Origin: Porticoccaceae bacterium LTM1
Lineage (GTDB): Bacteria; Pseudomonadota; Gammaproteobacteria; Pseudomonadales; Porticoccaceae
Length of the DNA: 64,000 nt
Direction of reading: 5' to 3'
NCBI GenBank assembly: GCA_030252795.1
Contig: CP127080.1
Span: 1,190,501-1,254,500 of the forward strand
The notes under the pieces were generated by a model. The model was not told where the DNA came from and ran no database searches. It saw only the letters and a list, made by a program, of their open reading frames with translations. The first letter of the stretch is position 1. Every line of letters begins with the position of its first letter. Positions 47,889 to 57,107 of this stretch are shown here, in pieces. A program made the position numbers and the translations under genes.

Positions 47889-47928
47889 TATGCCTCTCCT
47901 TTCTGCAAGGGAGAGGCATAATTTTTTA
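47889..47928. terminator. bidirectional terminator between TlpA C and the SDR gene
   Basis: TATGCCTCTCC and GGAGAGGCATA form a perfect 11-bp stem with a 10-nt loop between convergent genes, followed by ATTTTTT on the plus strand. Confidence 0.8.
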
Positions 47929-47972
47929 TGGCGGTGTTCAATAGGGGAACCCTATAATGAAAAGCCTGCAGG

Positions 47973-48665
47973 CTACCAGGGAATTTCACTGCCGTCGTAA
48001 TTGATGAACTGACCCGACTGTTCCATTTTCAAATTATCAAGAACAGCTTTGAGGCCGCTGGCACTCTGTTGAGTATTAATGAGTGCATTTGGTCCACCCA
48101 TATCAGTCAGTACCCAACCCGGATGCAATACCACGGCTTTGATGCCCAATCCTGATGCATCTATAGACAGGCTCTTCATCGCCTGATTTACAGCGGTTTT
48201 AGATGATCGGTACATGTAGTTACTGCCAGATTGATTGTCTTCAATGCTGCCAACCTTGCTGCTGATGGTTGCGATGGTTTTTTTATCGCTGGATGCAACC
48301 TGGTCTAAAAATACCTGTGCCATCAACAGTGGCCCAATGGTATTTACCTTGAATACTTCCAGCCATTGATCACTGGTGATGCTACCGAGTTTATTTCCAG
48401 AGCCACCATAAATGCCGGCATTATTCAGAAGTACATCAATCGACTTGCCTTTGAGCTCCTCGGCCAGTTGTTTGATACTTTGTTCATTGCCCACATCCAC
48501 GGAGTGGATGGATAACATGGTGTTGTCTGACTGGAGTTGCTTGAGCTCATCAGCCTGGTCAGGCTGACGGCAGCAGGCCAAGACATTCCAGCCTCCTTCA
48601 AGGTACTGGCGAGTCAGCTCAAGTCCGATTCCCCGGTTTGCTCCGGTTATTAATAAAGTTGGCAT
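47973..48665 (-). CDS. short-chain dehydrogenase/reductase
   Basis: The 230-residue protein starts at MPTLLITGANRGIG (Rossmann TGxxxGIG) behind AGGAAGG; a longer in-frame start has no ribosome-binding site. Other SDR marks are LLNNAGIYG and the catalytic Tyr-Lys pair in YMYRSSKTAVNQ, with SerThr upstream (TISSKVGS). It resembles the C-factor/CsgA-like SDR group. The cofactor is probably NAD(P)H. It is convergent with TlpA C and codirectional with the sigma D gene, which lies 101 bp upstream of its start. No link to the receptor clusters is evident. Confidence 0.9.
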   Translation of the reverse strand: MPTLLITGANRGIGLELTRQYLEGGWNVLACCRQPDQADELKQLQSDNTMLSIHSVDVGNEQSIKQLAEELKGKSIDVLLNNAGIYGGSGNKLGSITSDQWLEVFKVNTIGPLLMAQVFLDQVASSDKKTIATISSKVGSIEDNQSGSNYMYRSSKTAVNQAMKSLSIDASGLGIKAVVLHPGWVLTDMGGPNALINTQQSASGLKAVLDNLKMEQSGQFINYDGSEIPW

Positions 48666-48766
48666 ATCGAACCCTTCCTGCTTTTGATGGATTGCGCTGG
48701 CATCCAAACTGGTAGGTTTGAATGGTCTGTTATTTATTTGGAAATTGATTGCCTGAGTGTCTGAGC

Positions 48767-49333
48767 CTACAGCAGGTCTTTGAGTTCACTATAGCTGTAA
48801 CGCAAAGCTCTCAGCACATACTTGCGTACCATGCTCTCGGATATCCCCAGGTGCTCGGCAACTTCTGGGTAGCTATGGCCCTGTACTTTGTGCATATAAA
48901 AGGCTATTCGGCACTTTGGAGGTAGCTCCTGCAGAATATTATTTAACAGCTTCAGTATCTGCCTGCCGGATTCCGTCTGTTCGGGGGAAGGGGTAGCGCC
49001 ATACGCAAAAGAGTCGCTCTCAATCTCTGTTGATTCCACTTCCGGGCTTCTCTGCTTCCTGCGGAAGCGGTCAATCGCGATGTTGCTGGCGATTCTCTGA
49101 AGATAGGAGCGCAGGTAACTGTGGGTGTTGGGTTCGTCCAGCTTGAGCAGGCGGACAAATGCTTCCTGGACAACTTCCTCAGCGTCGGCTTCGGAAACAC
49201 CGAATTTCATGACATGACGAAGCATCCACACTCGATGCTGAGTGTAGAGTCGCGTGTAGTATGCGGCTTTATTTTTGTCGCCATGCTCCTCATTAGAGGA
49301 GAGCATTTGCGCAAACTGCTCTTCAGATGCCAT
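48767..49333 (-). CDS. ECF sigma factor, FecI/RpoE-like (cluster D)
   Basis: The 188-residue factor has region 2 (LYTQHRVWMLRHVMKFGV, EADAEEVVQEAFVRLL, SYLQRIASNIAIDRFRRK) and region 4 (LPPKCRIAFYMHKVQGHSYPEVAEHLGISESMVRKYVLRAL). It is divergent from fecR D, unlike the other clusters, where sigma and fecR overlap. The start lacks a strong ribosome-binding site. Its own upstream region has no copy of the TTCCCAAAAT element, but fecR D, receptor D, the halogenase and TlpA E do, so it is the natural candidate for recognising it. Confidence 0.9.
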   Translation of the reverse strand: MASEEQFAQMLSSNEEHGDKNKAAYYTRLYTQHRVWMLRHVMKFGVSEADAEEVVQEAFVRLLKLDEPNTHSYLRSYLQRIASNIAIDRFRRKQRSPEVESTEIESDSFAYGATPSPEQTESGRQILKLLNNILQELPPKCRIAFYMHKVQGHSYPEVAEHLGISESMVRKYVLRALRYSYSELKDLL

Positions 49334-49436
49334 GTTTGGTAAACTTATTTAAGTGCTGCTAGATTAGCTCAATAGCATCGAATTTGGCAATCGTGACCAA
49401 TTTTTATCTATGGTTCCGGGTTAAGTGATCAAAGTA

Positions 49437-49464
49437 TTCCCAAAATCCCCACCATCTTCGTTAC
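49437..49464 (+). promoter_or_regulatory. ECF-type promoter element, fecR D
   Basis: TTCCCAAAAT (49437-49446), 12 bases, CGTTAC. It points to fecR D. The element recurs at 50768, 57007 (minus) and 60169 with the identical 12-base spacing. Confidence 0.7.
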
Positions 49465-49492
49465 TGAGGTAAGTAGACAGGATTGGTGCCTG

Positions 49493-49521
49493 TTCGTGTT
49501 TTGAGCAAATCTTCGTATAAT
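49493..49521 (+). promoter_or_regulatory. possible sigma70 promoter before fecR D
   Basis: A perfect TATAAT (49516-49521) lies 17 bp from a poor TTCGTG. It includes the ATG at 49520, arguing that this ATG is not the fecR start. Confidence 0.4.
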
Positions 49522-49567
49522 GGCGCTCGTCCCGCAATTGTCGGGGTTACTACAGCTTCTTGGAATC

Positions 49568-50617
49568 ATGATGAAAGCGACTACAGAGACAAACAGGGAA
49601 GACCACATTGAGGAGGCCGCCGCAGAGTGGGTGTTGCGCTTCAGTGAAGGTAGTTTGACCGATGAGACTATGGAACAGTGGAAAACCTGGATGGAGGCCC
49701 ATCCGGATCATCGTCGCGTGTACGAAAAAATGTCCATGCTATGGGGAATGGCCGATGAGCTTGATGCCATTGGCATGGATAATGTTTCTGATTCTGCCGC
49801 TCAGCAAAAACCATCGATTGAGAAAGGACCTTCCTGGATCGAGAGGTTTCGTGGGTGGTTTACCGGCCCACGAGTTGCAATGGTTTCCTCTGTAGCCCTT
49901 GCCGCTACCGTAGCCCTGGTATTTGTCCCTTTCGAAAAAGATCCGATTGAGGCTTCCAAGCTTGAGATGGTGGCTGGAATGAGCACCCCTAAGGGCGAGC
50001 ATCGGCAGGTAGAGCTTCCTGATGGCACTGATCTGGAGTTGGGCGCTGATTCCGAGTTGCGTTTTGCCTACAGCGATACTGAACGACGAGTTATCCTGAA
50101 GCGGGGAGAAGCGCTATTTAATGTCGCCAGCGATCCCAACAGGCCGTTTATTGTTGATACCGGTGTGGGTGAATACCAGGCTCTGGGTACCGCCTATAAT
50201 GTGCGTCTCAGTGCTCAAGGCTCAACCTTGACCGTGTTGGAAGGTATGGTTCAAGCCAGTGTGAGTACACCGGATGCCGATTATAACGGGTTCACACCAC
50301 CGAGATTGATTGCCGGTGAGGGTCTGTCCATCACCACTGATGGCCATATGGGTGAGGTTTACAAGGTAGATCTCAATGCTGTAGCCAGTTGGCGAGAAGG
50401 GCTGTTTTCTTATGTTGATGCACCGCTAAAAGAAGTTTTCTCGGACTTGAACCGCTATTCAGAACAGAAGCTGGAGCTGGATGCTGAAGCAGGTGAGCTG
50501 CGCTACACCGGAACCATTCATAAAGACAGAATAGAGGGTGCGATCTCTGCGCTTCCTGATGTCTTTCCAGTAAGGGTTATCCGTTTGGGTAATCGTATTT
50601 TGGTCAGGGCTAAATAA
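49568..50617 (+). CDS. FecR-type anti-sigma factor with DUF4880 domain (cluster D)
   Basis: The start at 49568 (or 49571) is chosen because the only earlier ATG lies in a TATAAT. The ~349-residue protein has an N-terminal DUF4880 sigma-binding segment (EEAAAEWVLRFSEGSL, WMEAHPDHRRVYEKM). A membrane helix is near 105-122 (AMVSSVALAATVALVFV). The FecR domain has HRQVELPDGTDLELG, VILKRGEALFNV and ALGTAYNVR. It ends with an STN-like part (DLNRYSEQKLELD). It is the most typical FecR in the window. Receptor D, next downstream, lacks an STN domain, so its signalling partner may be receptor E. Confidence 0.9.
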   Translation: MMKATTETNREDHIEEAAAEWVLRFSEGSLTDETMEQWKTWMEAHPDHRRVYEKMSMLWGMADELDAIGMDNVSDSAAQQKPSIEKGPSWIERFRGWFTGPRVAMVSSVALAATVALVFVPFEKDPIEASKLEMVAGMSTPKGEHRQVELPDGTDLELGADSELRFAYSDTERRVILKRGEALFNVASDPNRPFIVDTGVGEYQALGTAYNVRLSAQGSTLTVLEGMVQASVSTPDADYNGFTPPRLIAGEGLSITTDGHMGEVYKVDLNAVASWREGLFSYVDAPLKEVFSDLNRYSEQKLELDAEAGELRYTGTIHKDRIEGAISALPDVFPVRVIRLGNRILVRAK

Positions 50618-50767
50618 CCTTAGCCCTGGCACTTCCCTCAAGACAGTAATTCTTCTGTCAGTTTCCTGATCTCTACTTTATTGATTGTGTTGGGTATCTT
50701 CACGTGGAGTGCCTGCATATCTGGTTATTTCACGCTAATAATAAATTAGAAAATAATTTAAAAAAAA

Positions 50768-50795
50768 TTCCCAAAATCTTTCTCCCATTCGTATT
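50768..50795 (+). promoter_or_regulatory. ECF-type promoter element, receptor D
   Basis: TTCCCAAAAT (50768-50777), 12 bases, CGTATT. It lies about 65 bp before the receptor ATG. Confidence 0.72.
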
Positions 50796-50859
50796 TAAGA
50801 GTTGAACAGGAAATTTACATTCTGTTCGAACTTCAAGTAAACAACGAGGGGGGTTCCAA

Positions 50860-53853
50860 ATGAACCACGACTTACAATCAAAAGATATTAATGCGTTTGC
50901 TGGTCTGAAGTTACAGCGCGCGATTCGTCAGGCAAGCATGAAGCTTGCTGCCACCACTTTGGTTGTGGCAAGTGCTGGTGTTATGGCTGCTGACGTGAAA
51001 GATACTGAGAAGAAAGAAGAAGTTCAAAAAGAGGTTGAAGAACTGGTTGTTACCGGTAGCCGGGTAGCGCGCAATCCGTCAGAAATGGCGGGTCAGGTGC
51101 AGATCTATGATGAGGCATATATCGAGGCCAGTGGTGAAACCACTTTGGAGCGTTTTTTAAGACGTCTGCCCCAGAATATTAATGGCACTTCGGATTTTGC
51201 TGGTTCCAGTCTTAATGGTGGCAGAAACCTGACCGGCGCATCTACTGCAAACCTGCGTGGGTTAGGAAGCAATGCAACACTAATTTTGGTGGATGGTCGT
51301 CGTATAGGTAGTGATGGCTTTTTAGGTGGTGTTACTGATATCAGTGGCATACCTATGTCACGTGTTGAACGCATCGAAGTAGTCCTGGATGGTGCATCGG
51401 CAGTTTATGGTTCAGATGCAGTAGGTGGTGTTATCAACATCATCACTAAAAAGGACTATCAGGGAGTAACAGCTGCTCTTGATTACACTATGCCAAGTAA
51501 TGGTGGCTTCGATGAATATAAATTCAGTGTAAATGGTGGCATGAGCTGGGAAAGTGGTAATTTCCAGGGAAATTACCAGTACTACAAACATTCTGGTTTA
51601 GAGGCAACTGATAGCCAATTGGCACTCTCTGATCAGCCGGGAACCATAAATACGGCCAACCCACCTAGGCCTGGCTTTATTGGCATGGGTCTTGCCAACG
51701 GTGCAATGTTTTACACTGCCAACGGTAACAATATTACTGTTGCAGAGTGGAATGCACTGGATCCTATAGATCAAGCTATGTATACCGCAGTATCAGCGGC
51801 CTCTTTCCCTGTGGATTTTGATAATAACAGCGATATCAATGATATTGTTAATCACGGCATAATTGATAATACGGCGACAGGTAATGGCTCTGCTGATGCT
51901 GGTCGTTTAATGCTGCCGAAGCGTGATAGCCACACCTTTGGATTCTCGTTGACTCAAGACCTGTCAGATACAATTACACTGTCTTCAGCTTTGAGTTATG
52001 AGAAAAGGGATTCTGTTTCTGGTGGTGGGGTTCCTTCGGTTTCTTATCGAGTGGATGATGGTAACCCCTATAACCCATTTGGTGCCGACTTCACTTACAT
52101 GGTTTTATTGCCAGATGTGCCAATTAGTTACAGCACAGCAGAGTCAGACCGCTGGAATTTTAACCTGGGATTAAATGGCAACCTTGGCCAGAACTGGACG
52201 TGGAATGTCGATACAACTTACAACAAAAGTAAATCAGATGCCTCTATAGCCCCACGTTTGGATACCGGTACGGTGGCCAATGGATTCGCATCAGATGGCG
52301 TTACTCCTAAATCCCTGAATGTTCCAGCAGGTTCTGCGCCTCCCGGGGATGACTGTACGCTGACAAATGCGAACGTTTGGGGACGCGACTACTACAGTTG
52401 TGCGCCTGCCGATCCAATTAATCCATTTAGCAACCTCAGCGGCTATATGCTGCCTCCGGAATTTGCCAGCAATAGCAATGAACTCTCTATTGTGACCGGT
52501 AATTTGCGCGGTTCCCTTTTCAACCTGCCAGCCGGTCCGGTAACTGTTGCGACAGGTTTTGAGTGGCAGCGTAAGCAGCTGACTTCCGCTTCTGAATTCC
52601 AGGTTGATATCAGTGGCCCGATTGGTCGTGACCCATACAGTGCTGAAGTAGGGCGGGATGTTCGCTCTGCATTTGTTGAAGGTCTGGTGCCATTAATTGG
52701 CGAGGACATGGGAATCACTGCAGTTCAATCCCTTGATTTGTCAATTAGTGGTCGTTATGACGAGTACTACAACACTAAAGCGGATCGTGACTACACCATC
52801 AGTGGAGAAGATGTTGACCTGACTAATGATCCGTTCAATGAGCTGAAAGATCCTGGTGGTGACAGTACCTGGGGTGCTGGTTTGATCTGGACCCTGAATG
52901 ATCAGGTTCGAGTCAAAGTAAATACTCAGCAGGCCTTCGTTGCACCGCAATTAAACCAGCTGATTCGTCTGACCAACCCGGATGCTGATATTGGTTTTGC
53001 CTTCGTATTTATTGAAAATCCAGATGGCAGCTTGAGTTTTCAAAGTGTGGATGCCATCGCAGGTGGCAACCCGTCTCTGGAAAACCAGACATCAGACTCT
53101 CGCAGTATCGGCCTTGAGTTAACTCCTGATTTCTTGCCGGGATTAACGCTCACAGCTACGCACCACCAGACTGATTACATCAATATGATTACCGTGTTGA
53201 ACAGTAATGGTGCGATTGTTGATCTGGATAATCTCCCAAGTGATATCGTTAAGCAGCCGGATGGCACGTATCTGATGGATACTCGTTATATTAATGCTGC
53301 ATCGGTTGAGCATGAAGGTGTTGACTACAAGTTGCGATACAACTGGAGCAACGGCATGGGTGATTTTTACCTGGATGCTGGTTTGTCTCACGTGACTCGT
53401 CACGAAATGAAAAGAGACGTTGGTGATCAGGCGCTTGATGTTGTGGGTGCCAGTACTGAATCAACCTTCCAGGTCGTTCCCAAGTACAAGAGCAATATCC
53501 AGTTCACCTGGTCTTATCATGGGTTTAACACTTCTCTGGACCTGAGTCGTACCAGTGATACCAAGCAAATTTCCATGCTTGGAGATGAACCTAACTTTAT
53601 TACCACAACCAGAGCGCCAGAGCTTTTGAACATGACTATTGGTTACGATGTTGATCAAGGTGACATGTTCAATACACCAGACTGGATGTCAGGTGCGAAG
53701 GTAGTTCTTGGTATCCAGAACCTGACAAATCAGTTCAGTGAAACCGAAGTCTTTGATGTTGACTCTGGCACAACTGAAGTTAGAAGTGCCAACGCCCAGA
53801 CAGCTATTGGTCGGGGTCGTGTGTTTAACCTGACACTGAAAAAAGAGTTTTAA
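50860..53853 (+). CDS. TonB-dependent receptor without STN domain (receptor D)
   Basis: The 997-residue precursor has an extended signal region (hydrophobic AATTLVVASAGVMA near 30-43). It goes almost directly into the plug (EELVVTGSRVARN near 62), with NLRGLGSNATLILVDGRR and VYGSDAVGGVINIITKK. There is no STN domain, so it cannot signal to FecR in the usual way. The barrel includes a Cys-containing region (DDCTLTN...YYSCAP) and ends RVFNLTLKKEF. It is most similar to receptor E. AGGGGGG precedes the ATG. TlpA D follows after a hairpin. Confidence 0.92.
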   Translation: MNHDLQSKDINAFAGLKLQRAIRQASMKLAATTLVVASAGVMAADVKDTEKKEEVQKEVEELVVTGSRVARNPSEMAGQVQIYDEAYIEASGETTLERFLRRLPQNINGTSDFAGSSLNGGRNLTGASTANLRGLGSNATLILVDGRRIGSDGFLGGVTDISGIPMSRVERIEVVLDGASAVYGSDAVGGVINIITKKDYQGVTAALDYTMPSNGGFDEYKFSVNGGMSWESGNFQGNYQYYKHSGLEATDSQLALSDQPGTINTANPPRPGFIGMGLANGAMFYTANGNNITVAEWNALDPIDQAMYTAVSAASFPVDFDNNSDINDIVNHGIIDNTATGNGSADAGRLMLPKRDSHTFGFSLTQDLSDTITLSSALSYEKRDSVSGGGVPSVSYRVDDGNPYNPFGADFTYMVLLPDVPISYSTAESDRWNFNLGLNGNLGQNWTWNVDTTYNKSKSDASIAPRLDTGTVANGFASDGVTPKSLNVPAGSAPPGDDCTLTNANVWGRDYYSCAPADPINPFSNLSGYMLPPEFASNSNELSIVTGNLRGSLFNLPAGPVTVATGFEWQRKQLTSASEFQVDISGPIGRDPYSAEVGRDVRSAFVEGLVPLIGEDMGITAVQSLDLSISGRYDEYYNTKADRDYTISGEDVDLTNDPFNELKDPGGDSTWGAGLIWTLNDQVRVKVNTQQAFVAPQLNQLIRLTNPDADIGFAFVFIENPDGSLSFQSVDAIAGGNPSLENQTSDSRSIGLELTPDFLPGLTLTATHHQTDYINMITVLNSNGAIVDLDNLPSDIVKQPDGTYLMDTRYINAASVEHEGVDYKLRYNWSNGMGDFYLDAGLSHVTRHEMKRDVGDQALDVVGASTESTFQVVPKYKSNIQFTWSYHGFNTSLDLSRTSDTKQISMLGDEPNFITTTRAPELLNMTIGYDVDQGDMFNTPDWMSGAKVVLGIQNLTNQFSETEVFDVDSGTTEVRSANAQTAIGRGRVFNLTLKKEF

Positions 53854-53868
53854 TTTTTGATGTTTATT

Positions 53869-53904
53869 TGGCCAGTATTGCATTAGCAATGCTGGCCATT
53901 TTTA
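53869..53904 (+). terminator. hairpin between receptor D and TlpA D
   Basis: TGGCCAGTATTGC pairs with GCAATGCTGGCCA (one G-T) around ATTA and is followed by TTTTTA. It may act as a partial terminator, as in cluster C. Confidence 0.7.
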
Positions 53905-53964
53905 GGAGAGAGCGGGGCGAACTCCTATTTATCGATTCGCCCTGAAATTTAGGAGTAGTTAGCT

Positions 53965-55242
53965 ATGAAAAAACTGAAAACAACAATCCTGTCATGCCTG
54001 ATTGGCATTGTGGCAGTGAATGCTGAAGCAGGTGAAAAATTTGTTATTACCGGTGATATGTCATCTGTATATAAAAGCGGTGATATGGTGATTTGGTCAC
54101 CGGAAAAAAAGAAGAGCAAAAAAGAAGCTGATGGTAAGAGCGCAGCTAAACCAGCGGCAGCCATGACTATGGGCAGTTCCATGTCGATGAGTTCGGCATC
54201 CAGTGGCAGCCAGTCCATGAGGGACAATCTTAATATTCTGGCTGAAGGCAAGCTGGTAGATGGCAAGTTTCGCATTGAGGGTGAAGTGGACAATGTGCAA
54301 CAGGTCTACTTCTATGTGCTTGATGCCGTAGGTGAGGACGGCAGCAAAAGAGCGCCAACAAAAGGTCAGGGCTTTATTCTGGAGCCAGGTGAGCTGACTA
54401 TGGCTCCATATAATGCTGGCTTTAGCAAATTTGCAGTAAGCGGCGGTAAATACAATGACGCAGTGTATAACTCCTGGAGAATGTCAGAGGAATACAAAGC
54501 GGCAGCGGCTGAGATGAAGCGCCTGTACACTGAAGTTGCTGGTGAGACCGAAGAAGAGAAGCGTACTCGTCTGGATAAGGCTTCGGAAGCGCAAAGCAAA
54601 ATGTTTGACCTGGAAGCTGAAGGTCGTAACAAGGTAGCTACGACTCATCCGGATGTTTTGGCTCGTAAACTTGCCATCCAGACTGCTTGGTTGGGTGGGC
54701 GCTGGATGCTTGATGCGGCATATACCATTCGCGAAATGGCCCCTGAAGACAAGTGGGTTAATGAGTACATTGCCAGTCAGGAAGCCTATTACGCCAAGCG
54801 CGCCAAGAACGATCAAATTGGTCGTATTGGCAGTGGCATCAAAGACTTCGATGCTGAAACCCTGGAAGGAAAAGTTATTTCCCTGAAAGATGTTCGCAGC
54901 AAGAATAAATATGTGTTGTTGGAGTTCTGGGCTTCATGGTGTGGTCCTTGCCGCGCAGAGATTCCTCACATGAAAAAAGCCTATGAGAAGTATCACGATA
55001 AAGGTTTTGAGATTTTCTCATTCACCATTGATGATGATAAAGACGCTTGGGAAACAGCCTCTGGTGAAGAAAACCTGCCTTGGATCGATACCGGACACGG
55101 CAGCGAAAGTGAACCCAAAAAGCTGTATGAGGTAATGGGAGTTCCTGCCAATTACCTGGTTGATGGTGAAACAGGCGAAGTGATTGCCCGAAACCTGCGC
55201 GGTCATAAGCTGGATGAAAAATTAAAAGAATTGCTGGACTAA
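53965..55242 (+). CDS. TlpA-like thiol-disulfide protein, DUF4369-like N-terminus (TlpA D)
   Basis: The 425-residue exported protein has a signal peptide (TTILSCLIGIVAVNAEA|GE). A beta domain is split by a low-complexity insert near 45-90 that is Lys/Ala-rich and then Met/Ser-rich (MTMGSSMSMSSASSG). A helical linker follows, then a thioredoxin domain with LLEFWASWCGPCRAEIPHM and cis-Pro VMGVPANYLV. It resembles TlpA E most closely. The Met-rich loop could bind soft metals such as Cu(I), which is inference. It lies in the receptor D operon and should act in the periplasm. Confidence 0.88.
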   Translation: MKKLKTTILSCLIGIVAVNAEAGEKFVITGDMSSVYKSGDMVIWSPEKKKSKKEADGKSAAKPAAAMTMGSSMSMSSASSGSQSMRDNLNILAEGKLVDGKFRIEGEVDNVQQVYFYVLDAVGEDGSKRAPTKGQGFILEPGELTMAPYNAGFSKFAVSGGKYNDAVYNSWRMSEEYKAAAAEMKRLYTEVAGETEEEKRTRLDKASEAQSKMFDLEAEGRNKVATTHPDVLARKLAIQTAWLGGRWMLDAAYTIREMAPEDKWVNEYIASQEAYYAKRAKNDQIGRIGSGIKDFDAETLEGKVISLKDVRSKNKYVLLEFWASWCGPCRAEIPHMKKAYEKYHDKGFEIFSFTIDDDKDAWETASGEENLPWIDTGHGSESEPKKLYEVMGVPANYLVDGETGEVIARNLRGHKLDEKLKELLD

Positions 55243-55320
55243 AAGGTTGTTGTAAAACGTTTTTAACGCCGTAGTGGAAACGCAGATAGTTTTTAAACAA
55301 CCTGCTAATACCTACCTCTT

Positions 55321-55350
55321 TGGCCACTCTTTGCAGGGTGGCCTTTTTTG
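55321..55350 (+). terminator. terminator after TlpA D
   Basis: GGCCACTC pairs with GGGTGGCC, followed by TTTTTT. Confidence 0.8.
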
Positions 55351-55373
55351 TGTTTGGAAAAAAATACTAGAGT

Positions 55374-55445
55374 AGCCCGGATGTCGCGAAGCGAAATCCG
55401 GGATATGTAGATGTCAGTAAATGACCTCCCGGATTACGCGTTTCC
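55374..55445. repeat. dispersed intergenic palindrome (CCCGGAT...ATCCGGG)
   Basis: AGCCCGGATGTCGCGAAGCG is followed by AAATCCGGG, a stem typical of abundant intergenic repeats in gammaproteobacteria. A second half CCCGGATTACGC follows. Function unknown. Confidence 0.55.
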
Positions 55446-55463
55446 TTATCAGGACAATGGGGC

Positions 55464-56978
55464 TTACTTTTCCTGGCTCAGTTGGCTCAGGTACTCACGC
55501 TGATCATGAAATTGTTCAGCCAGTTTCTGGCAAATTAATCGAGCCTGGTCTGCTTTCAGGGTGATCTGGTTTGATAAAGTCGATTTGTGATTAAACCGAC
55601 CTTTACCTGCCAGCAGGCAATACCAGGATGTACGAGGGAAGATCAGGTTATTTGTCAGCTGTTGAAGGATGTAGTCAAAATTGGAGTTGGAGTCGTCCCA
55701 GGCAGCCAGAATACTGTTAAGTGTATCAGAGGTATTTGAGCTTTCTCTGTTGGCTTTCCAGTAATCAGAGTCACTACGCGTATTAAGCTTGTAGTGAAGC
55801 GCAATGTAATCTCTTACTCCATCAAAAGAACGATTTATATCTTCGTTGTAAGCTTTTTGTGTTTCGATCGACAGTCCGGATTTTTGCAGCTTGTCGATAA
55901 AGAGATTGAGTGAAAACAGGGTAAAAGAAATTGCTGTAGCCTCTAAAGGCTCGACAAAGCCTTGTGCGAGCCCAATAGCAATGCAGTTATGGTTCCAGGG
56001 TGCTTCAACCCTGCCTATGCGCATCTTCAGGTGCCTGGCTGGTGCATCTTTTGAGCTTGCTCCCAAATGATTGCGTAACTCCTGCTCAGCTTGATCTGCT
56101 GACGTAAATGCCGAGGAGTAGACATAGCCATTTCCATTTCGGCTCGTCAGAGGGATCTTCCAGGCCCAACCATTGCTCAATGCAGTGGCAGTAGTTTCCG
56201 AAGGCAGCTTATTAGCTTCTATAGGAGTGGGAATAGCGATGGCACTGTCATTAAACAGGCAGTCATCAAATGGCAGGAAAGGGACATTTAAAACTTTATT
56301 TATCAGCAGTCCGGAGAATCCCGAACAGTCAATAAACAGGTCTCCTGCAATAGCCCCATGGGTTGAGGTAATCAGGGCTTCGATATCTCCGCACTCTTTT
56401 CGGGTAACCTCCGAAACGGTATCAACAATATGCTTTACGCCCTTACCAATGGCCTTTTCTTTCAAAAAATTACCCAACAACCCGGCATCAAAATGATATG
56501 AGTAATCATGGTTCAGATTTGAAGGGGTTTTGGTATGCGGTGCTTTACCCGTTCTTGCCAGCTCCGATGAGAGGAAGAAATCTCTGGCATTAACGTCAGC
56601 GGCTATGCCAGCTCGCCGTAAGTGGCAGTTACGCAAAAAATGTTGACCGATTGAACTGTCATGCTGTGAAAAAAAGGGGTGGGAATAGTGTATGTACTCC
56701 GGCTCTTCACACCAGTTGTAAAAACTGATGCCACATTTATAGGTTGCGTTACAGGCAGGCATCCACTCGCTTTCTGGGATATTCAGCTTTCGAAACAGTT
56801 CAACAAAATAAGGTGTTGAACCCTCACCAACACCTACTGTACCTATACTGCTGGACTCAATCAGGGTAATGTTGGATGTGTCGCCAAATTCATGTGCGAA
56901 CAGGTTGGCCGCCATCCATCCGGCAGTACCTCCACCGAGGATGACGATATGGTCACCGATCGACTCTTTTGGCATCAT
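55464..56978 (-). CDS. tryptophan halogenase family flavoprotein
   Basis: The 504-residue protein matches FADH2-dependent halogenases. The FAD motif ILGGGTAGWMAAN is near residues 12-24. Family marker GWAWKIPLTSR fits the WxWxIP motif that separates halogenases from monooxygenases. The catalytic Lys is in ATYKCGISFYNW, matching PrnA Lys79, and the catalytic Glu is in FVEPLEATAISF. These enzymes make HOCl or HOBr from FADH2, O2 and halide and chlorinate an aromatic substrate. No flavin reductase or biosynthetic partner is adjacent. It has a D-type ECF promoter 29 bp upstream and lies between two receptor-TlpA pairs. Confidence 0.92.
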   Translation of the reverse strand: MMPKESIGDHIVILGGGTAGWMAANLFAHEFGDTSNITLIESSSIGTVGVGEGSTPYFVELFRKLNIPESEWMPACNATYKCGISFYNWCEEPEYIHYSHPFFSQHDSSIGQHFLRNCHLRRAGIAADVNARDFFLSSELARTGKAPHTKTPSNLNHDYSYHFDAGLLGNFLKEKAIGKGVKHIVDTVSEVTRKECGDIEALITSTHGAIAGDLFIDCSGFSGLLINKVLNVPFLPFDDCLFNDSAIAIPTPIEANKLPSETTATALSNGWAWKIPLTSRNGNGYVYSSAFTSADQAEQELRNHLGASSKDAPARHLKMRIGRVEAPWNHNCIAIGLAQGFVEPLEATAISFTLFSLNLFIDKLQKSGLSIETQKAYNEDINRSFDGVRDYIALHYKLNTRSDSDYWKANRESSNTSDTLNSILAAWDDSNSNFDYILQQLTNNLIFPRTSWYCLLAGKGRFNHKSTLSNQITLKADQARLICQKLAEQFHDQREYLSQLSQEK

Positions 56979-57006
56979 GACAATTCTCCAAGGGCATTCG
57001 TAAATA

Positions 57007-57034
57007 CAAACGAATAAGGAGACGATTTTGGGAA
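57007..57034 (-). promoter_or_regulatory. ECF-type promoter element, halogenase
   Basis: On the minus strand TTCCCAAAAT, 12 bases, CGTTTG lies directly upstream of the halogenase ATG. It matches the elements of fecR D, receptor D and TlpA E. Confidence 0.72.
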
Positions 57035-57107
57035 TAGGATGTAGCAGCAGGCTCCAAGATAATAGTTAGCAGTAGTCCAGATGCGACTGTTTCGGGATAG
57101 GGACTAT

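Noticed and set aside
49520-49567. ATG at 49520 as fecR D start
   Set aside because: It is inside a TATAAT box and adds a segment not seen in FecR proteins; the DUF4880 part begins just after the ATG at 49568.
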